A stretch of 64,000 nucleotides of DNA, from the NCBI GenBank assembly GCA_964615375.1, contig CAZTOW010000034.1, positions 1 through 64,000 of the forward strand. The letters are read 5' to 3'. Shown here piece by piece: positions 49,846-57,147 of this stretch (position 1 is the stretch's first letter; every line of letters starts with the position of its first letter). The notes under the pieces were generated by a model. The model did no database searches, was not told where the DNA came from, and saw only the letters and a list, made by a program, of their open reading frames with translations. Position numbers and translations under genes: made by a program. This DNA comes from CAZKWG01 sp964615375. Its GTDB lineage: Bacteria; Myxococcota_A; UBA796; CAZKWG01.

Positions 49846-52700
49846 GCGAACATCTCCCGGAGCAGGCTCAGCTCGGGCCCGTCGCCCTCCAGCGTCGAGC
49901 GCAGAGCCTCCTGAGCGCGCGCGTGGACACGCGCGATCTCGACCAGATCGTTCAAGCTGCGATCAGGGGCGCTCTCTCGCAGCCGGTTCAGGGCCTGCGC
50001 CCTCCGCTTGACCTCGTCGAAGCCCCCTTTGAGGTTTTTCCAGGCTGATCCTTCGGGATTTTTCAGGATCACGTTCTGCTGCCGCCAGTGGCGCTGCACC
50101 TCGCCGGCGACGACGTCTGGATCGGCCCGCCTGAGCTCGACCTCGACCTCCCCGGGGGGGCGTCGGTCCGCCTGCATCTGCGCGAGGCGCGCGCGCCACC
50201 AGGCCCGAAAGCCGTCCTGATACTTCTGGCCAGCGTTCTTCCAGTCGTGGTGGGCACGGATCTCGTCGATGCCCAGCTCCATCTCTCGGATCAGGCCCTC
50301 GACACGAGAGAACGTCTCGAGCTCCCAGCCCGGATCGCGCTCGAACTCGAGCCAGCGCTTCAGCTCGGGGTGTGTGGTGCTTTGCCTCTGATGGAGCGTG
50401 AAGAGGCCTCTACCCAGCCGATATTCCGTACGCGCGCGCCACCCCGCGCCGAGGAGCGCCAGCGCCGGACCCGCGTCGTGCCCGCTCCAGGCGCGGTCGA
50501 CCTCGGGCACGGCCAGCAGCCCGGGCGAGCACACGCCGAGGCGCGCCTCCTTCGCGATCACCTTCAGCGTCAGAGTCCGCAACAACCTGTGGGAATCGGG
50601 CCCCTCCACCGTTGCCGATCTGCGCTGGGTAGCGATCAAGGCGAGGAAGGCCTCCGCCACCCAACCCTGCCCCTCCAGCGTGGAGACGAAGGCGCGGAGC
50701 AGGCGTGGATCCAGGTCCCCGGTCTCGCGCAGCCAGAGCCCGAGCGCGCGCAGGGCGCGGTCGCCCCCCGCTGGCGCGAGATCGAGGAGGGCGCGCCGAA
50801 GGATTGCCTCTCCCCGGCGCCTCGCGAAGAGCGCGCACAGCTTGGGGGAGGGCCTCCCGGGCTCCCCGGCGAGCGCGAGGATCCGAGCGCCGATCTTCTC
50901 CTGGAGGCTGTCGAGAGCCCCGAGTTCGAGCTCGTCCAGCAGGGAGAGCTGGCGTTCGGCCTCTTCCCCTACGCCCAGATCATCCGGGCTGAGTCCCTCG
51001 TCGAGCGCCCGCGCCCAGGTGTCCGACCACAGGCGCTCGCCGATCTCGGAGAACAGGTCCAGCTGCTCCTCGGGGCTGGTCGCGAGGGTACACAGCAGCT
51101 CGTAAGCGCTCCAGAGCACCGGCTGGACGATGACGTCGAGCGACACGCCCAGGCGAAGCACGTTCCGCAGCGCTCGCGCCCGATCTTTCTCTGGACGGGC
51201 GTCCTCTTCGACCAGCACGCTACGGCAACGCTCCAGCAGCCAGTCATGTCGCGCCTCTACGGCGTGGAGGACCTCCTGCAGGCGATCCACCTCCAGCTCC
51301 CCGCGCATCAGGAGCGCATCCAATGTAGACCGGCGAAGCTGCTCTTCTACACGAGGCAAGCCCCGCTCGACCTCCTGGCGAGCCCCGGACTCCAGCCATC
51401 CGCGGATCTCTGCTAGCGACTCCTCCAGGAGCGCGGCGTCAACGTCCGGGATCCGCCCGAGCCGATCCCGAATCGACACCATCTGCGCCTCGACCGCGTC
51501 GATTGCGCGCCCCAGCACGAGCTCCGCGGCGCCGCAGCGGTCCTCCCAGCCGCAGAGCGTGCCGGCCCCGCCTGGCTCCGGGAGCTGAAGGTCCCAGTCT
51601 CGAGCCAGAGGCCACAGCGCGGCAAGGAGCGCCCCCCAGGCTCCGTGTGCACGCTCGGCCAGCTCCTCCTGTTCACGAGCGCGCTCCACCAGCACCGCGG
51701 GTGGTGTCCTGGCGGCGTCAACCCGCTCTACGGCCTGTCTCCAGGCCAGGAGCACCGCGCGCAGCCGCTCCAGAGCCCGCCGCGCCTCGCGAACACCCGG
51801 ATCAGCAACGGCCTCAGCGATCTGCTCGACGACGGGGCCCTCACCGAGGAGCGCGTTGATGCGCTCCACGAGCCGCCGGTACGCGCGCAGCAGGTCGGCG
51901 AACTCACCATCCGGGTCCACCACGATCTGCTCGCCGAAGGCGGCGCGTCGGTCATAAGGCAGTCGATCGTCACCGTTCAGGTGCCCGAGCTCCGCGAGCT
52001 CCTGTCGCGCGCGCCGGAGCCAGCGCTCGACCTGATCCCCGTCCGTCTCCTCCACACGGCTCGGCACCAGCATGAGCTCCCGCGGCCGGTGTGCAGCCTC
52101 CGACGCCATCCTTCGCCGGATGGCCTGCGCCACTCGCAGGGTGCCGCTAAGCCCCTGCTCGTGCAGCGCGAAGAGCACGATCACCAGATCGGGGAGATAG
52201 AACGTGCAGATGCTCGCGACGTCCGTGATGCCCGTACGGCTGTCGATGAGCACATCATCGACCTCCAGCGCACGGAGCGAGCGGCGCAGATACTCGAGGA
52301 AGGAGGATCCTTCACGGCGAGGTAGCCGGTCCCAGTCCAGACCGGCGACCCGCGCGGGGTAGGCGTCGTCCATCCCCCCCGCTAGGAGAACCCGAACCTC
52401 TCCGCGACGCAGGTACGGGTGTGCACAGCGGACCAGCCTCTCGGAGAGCTCAGGAGGCGCGGGATCAATCTCCCAACCCTCGACCAGCTCCAGGAAGCCC
52501 CCCTCCTCGCGATCGCTCCAGGGCACGCCATCCGCCGGGCGAAAGTAGCTGTGGAGCCCCGGCGACTCCAGATCCAGGTCCAGGCAGACCACGCGCCGCC
52601 CTTCCCCCTGGTTGGCGAGCTCCACCGCGACATTGGCGACAGCCTGTGTGCGACCTACTCCTCCCTTGTAGGAGTAGAAGGTGATCAGACGCGGAGCCAC
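49842..52700 (-). CDS. KGGVGRT ParA/MinD-like NTPase with long helical C-terminus
   Basis: A 952-residue protein. Residues 1-260 form a SIMIBI-class NTPase with deviant Walker A YSYKGGVGRTQAVANVA, VVCLDLDLESPGLHSYF, DDVLIDSRTGITDVAS and a LMLVPSRVEE segment. The KGGVGRT form with DLDLExPG is typical of conflict or signalling relatives rather than plasmid partition ParA. The remaining 690 residues are helical with leucine-rich spacing and no recognised family. GTG at 52700 is chosen because GAGGAG lies 8 nt upstream; a TTG at 52733 would add 11 residues. It overlaps the upstream gene by 16 nt. Confidence 0.8.
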   Translation of the reverse strand: MAPRLITFYSYKGGVGRTQAVANVAVELANQGEGRRVVCLDLDLESPGLHSYFRPADGVPWSDREEGGFLELVEGWEIDPAPPELSERLVRCAHPYLRRGEVRVLLAGGMDDAYPARVAGLDWDRLPRREGSSFLEYLRRSLRALEVDDVLIDSRTGITDVASICTFYLPDLVIVLFALHEQGLSGTLRVAQAIRRRMASEAAHRPRELMLVPSRVEETDGDQVERWLRRARQELAELGHLNGDDRLPYDRRAAFGEQIVVDPDGEFADLLRAYRRLVERINALLGEGPVVEQIAEAVADPGVREARRALERLRAVLLAWRQAVERVDAARTPPAVLVERAREQEELAERAHGAWGALLAALWPLARDWDLQLPEPGGAGTLCGWEDRCGAAELVLGRAIDAVEAQMVSIRDRLGRIPDVDAALLEESLAEIRGWLESGARQEVERGLPRVEEQLRRSTLDALLMRGELEVDRLQEVLHAVEARHDWLLERCRSVLVEEDARPEKDRARALRNVLRLGVSLDVIVQPVLWSAYELLCTLATSPEEQLDLFSEIGERLWSDTWARALDEGLSPDDLGVGEEAERQLSLLDELELGALDSLQEKIGARILALAGEPGRPSPKLCALFARRRGEAILRRALLDLAPAGGDRALRALGLWLRETGDLDPRLLRAFVSTLEGQGWVAEAFLALIATQRRSATVEGPDSHRLLRTLTLKVIAKEARLGVCSPGLLAVPEVDRAWSGHDAGPALALLGAGWRARTEYRLGRGLFTLHQRQSTTHPELKRWLEFERDPGWELETFSRVEGLIREMELGIDEIRAHHDWKNAGQKYQDGFRAWWRARLAQMQADRRPPGEVEVELRRADPDVVAGEVQRHWRQQNVILKNPEGSAWKNLKGGFDEVKRRAQALNRLRESAPDRSLNDLVEIARVHARAQEALRSTLEGDGPELSLLREMFA

Positions 52701-53440
52701 GCGGCTGCTCCTCGCGTAGAGACGGGCCTCCAATTCTGACGCAGGCCGGAGACAGTCTCCTCCTCATCGTCCTCGGGTATGCTCACCCTCGTCGGGTTGT
52801 GGAGCATCTGCCGCACATGGGAGTCCTCTTTGACGAAGCGGATCAGCCGCGGGAGCCCCCCCTCCCGCTGAGCGCGCATCAGCTCATCATGGAGCGCCCC
52901 CCGCCCCAGCTCGGTCAGGGCCTCCTCTCGGTCCAGGATCAGCGCCGAATCCGTCCCTGGCGTCAACCGAAGGAGGGCGAGCTGCGCGGCGACGGCCAGA
53001 GACTCCCTCACGCCAGCGCGCGCCGCCATCCCGAGCGCGATCTCTGCCTCCACAAAACGCCCCCGCTCGATGAGCTGCTCGGCCCGCGAGAAGGCGCGGC
53101 TGGACTGCGCCTTCAGACGCATCTGGAGATCCGCCGGCTCCAGGAGCTCCGGGGGGCCTCCTGGCTCGAGCAACATCAACCGCGCGGTGGCGCTCGCGGG
53201 CAGGGCCACCGCGAGGCGCAGCGCCTCCCCGTCTTCGAACCAACCCTCCACGGTCTCGCTTTCCTCCTCCACCACCGTCGGGCCCGCCGCGTCGGGTCGA
53301 TGCTCCGCCACCGGGAGATAGAGCCTCCCCTCCCGGTCACGGTAGATGGGCGCGAGCCGGAGTGGGAGCAGATCCTCGCCGCCGATCATCGTCGTGCCGA
53401 TGATCCAGAGGTCGGCCCAGCGTGGAGAAGAGGTGCTCAT
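52685..53440 (-). CDS. Conflict-operon protein of unknown function
   Basis: A 251-residue soluble protein. Residues 1-100 look beta-rich (LWIIGTTMIGGEDLLPLRLAPIY, LYLPVAEHRPD); residues 100-215 are helical and TPR-like (RAEQLIERGRFVEAEIALGMA). No catalytic motif is seen. It is tightly packed in the operon: ATGA overlap with the gene upstream and 16-nt overlap with the ParA-like gene downstream, so it is probably a stoichiometric partner of those proteins. Confidence 0.65.
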   Translation of the reverse strand: MSTSSPRWADLWIIGTTMIGGEDLLPLRLAPIYRDREGRLYLPVAEHRPDAAGPTVVEEESETVEGWFEDGEALRLAVALPASATARLMLLEPGGPPELLEPADLQMRLKAQSSRAFSRAEQLIERGRFVEAEIALGMAARAGVRESLAVAAQLALLRLTPGTDSALILDREEALTELGRGALHDELMRAQREGGLPRLIRFVKEDSHVRQMLHNPTRVSIPEDDEEETVSGLRQNWRPVSTRGAAAWLRV

Positions 53441-54282
53441 TCTCGGTCCCCGAGACCCAGGGCGCGGATCACGAACTCCCTTACCCGATCCGCGGGGGTC
53501 TCACTGACAGCATACTCTATCAGCTCCACGCCTTCCCCCTTGAGGCGGAGTCGGTGGGATCGAAGCGCGCCCCCAGCATGCTTGGGCAGCACCACGGCCA
53601 GCAGCGCCGGCCGATCCAGCGACACTGGACCGGGAAACCGAGCCTCAAAGCAATGATGTACGACACTCCCTCCTGGCGTACGCATCGGGTCGGCCAGTCG
53701 CGGAGCTCTACCTTGAAGCCAGTCGAGCGCGTCAGCATAGCGCGTGGCGACATAGTGGACGAGCCAGGTGCGCCACTCCGGGGCCCCGAGCGAGCTGGCC
53801 TCGATGAGCGCAGCGAGATCACCTGGGCTCATGTGAGCCCTGTGGTGCTTCACCATGGAGCCGGTGTCCCAGGGACACACGCGCATGTCTCCCCTCTCCA
53901 CCGCCTCGGCAAAGATGAATGCGACCACCTTCTCGGGGTACAGCAGCCCAGAGGAGAGGTAGACGTGCGAACACCAGCCGAGGAGGCGCTCCGGATCGGA
54001 GGGCGGCCTGGGTGGGCTCCATCGCTCCCGAGGCAGAAGGGCGCGGGCCGCGAGCGCCTTCAGCGCCCCGTCCGTCGTTCGCGCCCCATGAATCAGGGGA
54101 ATACGGTGGAGCGGAGACGCCCGAACAAGGCTCACATGCATCTCCTCGGGGATCAAGGTGCCCTCCCAAAGAGAGCGCAATTCCTGGAGGTGATCGTCGA
54201 GATGCCGCATTTCCGCATGGATAACCTCGTCGATGAGGGGACACAACCTGAGAGAACGCTCCGCCCCCCTGTGTACCGACAA
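53437..54282 (-). CDS. First gene of the KGGVGRT/STAND operon, unknown function
   Basis: A 281-residue soluble protein with no recognised family. Candidate motifs are a Trp/Cys-rich centre (GWCSHVYLSSGLLYPEKVV, VCPWDTGSMVKHH) that could form an active site, and a His-rich stretch HHRAH. The stop overlaps the next start by ATGA. The start is uncertain: TTG at 54282 opens the frame, and the first ATG is at 54210. The promoter would lie in the AT-rich gap at 54283-54523. It may be the sensor or effector that distinguishes this operon. Confidence 0.6.
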   Translation of the reverse strand: MSVHRGAERSLRLCPLIDEVIHAEMRHLDDHLQELRSLWEGTLIPEEMHVSLVRASPLHRIPLIHGARTTDGALKALAARALLPRERWSPPRPPSDPERLLGWCSHVYLSSGLLYPEKVVAFIFAEAVERGDMRVCPWDTGSMVKHHRAHMSPGDLAALIEASSLGAPEWRTWLVHYVATRYADALDWLQGRAPRLADPMRTPGGSVVHHCFEARFPGPVSLDRPALLAVVLPKHAGGALRSHRLRLKGEGVELIEYAVSETPADRVREFVIRALGLGDRE

Positions 54283-54523
54283 GGATTCTACAAGGACGCA
54301 GCACCAGAAAAGGCGCCATCATCAAAGAATATCCAGAACCATATGAGAATCTTTCTCAGCACCTTGCTTGACATGGCAAGAGCTGCTACCGTTCATGCAG
54401 GTTATCTCTCCCGCCGCTCGCCCCTGGCCGCTCCCCGCGGCCCCCGCCCTCCCGAGCCCCCGCCGCTCGCCCAGGGCTCCCCTCCCGCCTCCCTCCCTCC
54501 TGCCTCCGAAGACCCGCCCGCCG
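54283..54523. promoter_or_regulatory. Divergent control region between conflict operon and parA
   Basis: The gap holds, in order, a perfect inverted repeat TGAGAA-TCT-TTCTCA (54344-54358), CTTGC/GCAAG arms (54363-54367 and 54376-54380), and between those arms a consensus -35 hexamer TTGACA (54368-54373) on the plus strand, without a strong -10. The part from about 54400 to parA is GC- and Pro-codon-like but probably untranslated. No consensus parS site (TGTTTCACGTGAAACA) was noticed here. Confidence 0.4.
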
Positions 54524-55321
54524 ATGCCCCACCTGCTCGCTGTCGCCAACCCCAAGGGCGGGGTCGGCAAGACCACCACCGCCATCCACCTCGGCGCCTC
54601 GCTGGCCAGCTCGGGCTATCGCGTCCTGCTGGTCGATCTCGCGCCGCAGGGCAACCTGACGAGCGGGCTCGGCGTGGATCGTGAGACCACCGAGCTCGGC
54701 AGCGCCGAGCTGATCTTCGGCCTGTGCGACCTCTACAAGGCCGCGCGCCCCACGCCCTGCCCGGGGCTGGACCTGCTGCCCGCCACGCGCTCCCTGGTGG
54801 GCGTGGAGGTGGAGATGGCGGGGCTCCCCAGCCGCGAGCTGCGGCTGCGCGGCGCGCTGCGGCAGGCGGGCCACTACGACTACGTGGTGATGGACTGCGC
54901 CCCCAGCATGGGGCTGCTCACGGTCAACGCGCTGGCCGCGGCGAACTCAGTTGTCGTGCCGCTCACGGGTGAGTTCTACGCGATGCAGGGCCTCTGCGAC
55001 GCGCTGCGCACGGTCGCGGCGGTGCGCCAGGGCCTGAACCACCGGCTGGAGCGCGCCGGAATCCTGCTGAACAACATCGACCGTCGCAGCCGGCTCGGGG
55101 CCGAGGTGGCCCAGCAGGCCCGCGAGGTCTTCGGGAACGAGGTCTTCGAGACCGAGATCCCGCGCGACGTCCGCCTGGTCGAGGCCTCCAGCTTCGGCCT
55201 CCCCGTGGGGCTGCACGAGCCGAGCTCGCGCACCGTCGAGGCGTACCTGGCCTTCGCCCACGAGCTCCTCGCCCGCATCCAGCCGCCCGCCTGGGCCAGC
55301 CTCGCACAGGAAGCCTCATGA
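54524..55321 (+). CDS. parA: Chromosome-partition ATPase ParA
   Basis: A 265-residue Walker-type ATPase of the Soj/ParA class. Motifs: NPKGGVGKTTTAIHLG, VLLVDLAPQGNLTSGLG (Ala where many members have Asp), VVMDCAPSMGLLTVNAL, and VVPLTGEFYAMQGL. It binds the nucleoid and moves ParB-parS complexes. The ATG at 54524 is used because homology begins at MPHLLAVANPKGG; the frame extends upstream only as Pro-rich sequence. The stop overlaps parB (ATGA). Confidence 0.95.
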   Translation: MPHLLAVANPKGGVGKTTTAIHLGASLASSGYRVLLVDLAPQGNLTSGLGVDRETTELGSAELIFGLCDLYKAARPTPCPGLDLLPATRSLVGVEVEMAGLPSRELRLRGALRQAGHYDYVVMDCAPSMGLLTVNALAAANSVVVPLTGEFYAMQGLCDALRTVAAVRQGLNHRLERAGILLNNIDRRSRLGAEVAQQAREVFGNEVFETEIPRDVRLVEASSFGLPVGLHEPSSRTVEAYLAFAHELLARIQPPAWASLAQEAS

Positions 55322-56181
55322 GCCGACCCTCCCTGGGCCGCGGCCTCGCCGCGCTGATCCCCTCCGATCTGCTGGCCGTCTCGGACTCGCCGCGAGGCGC
55401 GCTGCGCATGGTGCCGCTGGATCAGATCCGGCCGAACCCGGAGCAGCCGCGCATCGTGTTCAACGGCCCGGCGCTGGAGGAGCTGGCGGAGTCCATCCGT
55501 GAGCACGGGGTGCTCACGCCGCTGCTGGTCCGCCGGGACGAGCGTGGCGGCTACGTGCTGATCGCCGGCGAGCGTCGGCTGCGGGCCTCGGGCCTGGCCG
55601 GAATGGACGAGGTCCCCGTGTGGGTGCGCGAAGACGTGGGAACACGCGAGCAGCTCGAGCTGGCCCTGGTGGAGAACCTGCAGCGCGAGGACCTGGACCC
55701 CATCGAGACCGCCGAGAGCTACCGGCGCCTGGTGGAGGACTTCTCGATGACGCAGGAGGCGGTGGCGCGCCGCGTGGGCAAGGACCGCGCGACCGTGGCC
55801 AACGCCATCCGCCTGTTGAAGCTCCCGGAGTTCGTGCTCCAGGAGGTGCGGGCCGGACGCATCAGCGCGGGCCACGCCAAGGCCCTGCTGGCGCTCCCCG
55901 ACGAGACCCGGCTCAAGCTGGCTCTCCAGGAGATCCTGACCCACGACCTCAGCGTGCGCAGCACCGAGAAGCTGGTGTCCACCCTGCTCAAGCCGCGGCA
56001 GCGCCGCGCGGGCGAGGGCCCGGCCACCTCCGCCCGGCTCCTGGACACGCTCACCCGCGCGCTGGGCGCCCGGGTCAAGGTGCTGCCGGCCGCGCGCGCC
56101 GGGCGCGGGAAGATCGTCATCGAGTACCACTCCAGCGAGGAGCTGGAGCGCCTCGTGTCCCACATCGCCTCGGATCGCTAG
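55318..56181 (+). CDS. parB: Chromosome-partition CTPase/DNA-binding protein ParB
   Basis: A 287-residue protein. It starts with the ParA-stimulating motif LGRGLAALIP, then the ParB N-domain (MVPLDQIRPNPEQPR, LLVRRDERGGYVLIAGERRLRAS, the GERR motif being part of the CTP site), VENLQREDLDPIE, the HTH domain (TQEAVARRVGKDRATVANAIRLLKL), and a C-terminal dimerisation region. It loads at parS and forms sliding clamps for segregation. The stop shares a base with the next GTG (TAGTG). Confidence 0.96.
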   Translation: MSRPSLGRGLAALIPSDLLAVSDSPRGALRMVPLDQIRPNPEQPRIVFNGPALEELAESIREHGVLTPLLVRRDERGGYVLIAGERRLRASGLAGMDEVPVWVREDVGTREQLELALVENLQREDLDPIETAESYRRLVEDFSMTQEAVARRVGKDRATVANAIRLLKLPEFVLQEVRAGRISAGHAKALLALPDETRLKLALQEILTHDLSVRSTEKLVSTLLKPRQRRAGEGPATSARLLDTLTRALGARVKVLPAARAGRGKIVIEYHSSEELERLVSHIASDR

Positions 56182-56528
56182 TGGCCGCTCCACCGGACAG
56201 CCCCTTCGGGGCCGTCTTCGGGCCCGGCACGCACCATCGGGGAGATCTGAGCTTCGAGGGGCGCGTGCGGGTGGACGGCACCTTCTCCGGGCGCCTGTAC
56301 ACGGAGGACGCGCTGGAGGTCGGCGAGGGCGGGCGCGTGGAGGGCGAGGCGGACGTGGCCAGCGCCATCATCGCCGGGGCCGTGATCGGGCGTCTGCGCG
56401 TGCGCGAGCGGCTGGTGCTGGAGTCCACCGGGGTGGTGGACGGGATGCTGGACGCGGGCGTGCTGGAGGTGCGGCCCGGGGCGCGCCTCTCGGCGGTGGT
56501 GCGCGTGCTGGGAGAGGAGCTGCCGTGA
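56181..56528 (+). CDS. Bactofilin
   Basis: A 115-residue polymer-forming cytoskeletal protein. The repeating beta-helix pattern is visible: GDLSFEGRVRVDGTFSG, ALEVGEGGRVEGEADV, ERLVLESTGVVDG, VLEVRPGARLSAVVRV. The short tails before and after the beta-helix are typical. In Myxococcus, bactofilins scaffold the ParABS machinery, so its place directly behind parB (1-nt overlap) supports a segregation-linked role. GTG start. Confidence 0.92.
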   Translation: MAAPPDSPFGAVFGPGTHHRGDLSFEGRVRVDGTFSGRLYTEDALEVGEGGRVEGEADVASAIIAGAVIGRLRVRERLVLESTGVVDGMLDAGVLEVRPGARLSAVVRVLGEELP

Positions 56529-57124
56529 GGCCCTTCGTCGTCAACCTCGGCGGCGGCACCGCCAGCGGCAAGACCACGCTGGCCCGCCTGCTCGTGGAGC
56601 GCACGGGCGCGCTCCACCTCTCGCACGACCGCTACTATGTGGACGTCCCGGAGCCCCAGGGATTCAACTACGACCACCCGGACGCGCTGGACACCACGCG
56701 CCTGGTCGCCGATCTCTCGGCCTTGCGGGCCGGAGACGCGGCGGAGCTGCCCGTCTACGAATTCCGCACCCACCGCCGCCAGGCCCACACCGAGCGGGCA
56801 GAGCCCTGCCCGATGATCGTGCTGGAGGGCATCCTCTCCCTGCACGACCCGAGGCTGCGCGCGCTCTCCGACCTGACGGTCTACGTGGACGCCGCCGACG
56901 ACATCCGGCTCGCCCGCCGCGTGCTGCGCGACGTGGTCGAGCGCGGGCGCAGCGCGGACGGCGTGATCCGCCAGTACATGGCCACCGTGCGGCCCATGCA
57001 CCTGGCCTACGTCGGGCCGAGCCGCGAGCACGCCGACATGGTGGTGAGCGGCGAGGGCCCGCTCGAGGACAGCCTCCAGAGCCTGCTGCACGCGATCCGG
57101 GTGGCGGGGGGGCCGGTGGGCTGA
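56525..57124 (+). CDS. udk: Uridine kinase-family protein
   Basis: A 199-residue P-loop kinase. Motifs: VNLGGGTASGKTTLARLLVE (Walker A GTASGKTT), LSHDRYYVDVP, NYDHPDALDT, YEFRTHRR, and VLEGILSLHDPRLR. This matches uridine/cytidine kinase of pyrimidine salvage and the related phosphoribulokinase family. It overlaps the bactofilin stop (GTGA) and is the last gene of the par cluster. Pro/Gly-rich C-terminus. Confidence 0.9.
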   Translation: MRPFVVNLGGGTASGKTTLARLLVERTGALHLSHDRYYVDVPEPQGFNYDHPDALDTTRLVADLSALRAGDAAELPVYEFRTHRRQAHTERAEPCPMIVLEGILSLHDPRLRALSDLTVYVDAADDIRLARRVLRDVVERGRSADGVIRQYMATVRPMHLAYVGPSREHADMVVSGEGPLEDSLQSLLHAIRVAGGPVG

Positions 57125-57147
57125 CCCCCCGCCTCAGAGCCCCTGCC

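Noticed and set aside
49842..52700. Plasmid-type partition ParA
   Set aside because: The KGGVGRT/DLDLExPG form, the 690-residue extension and the lack of a parB partner fit conflict or signalling NTPases; the real parA is at 54524.
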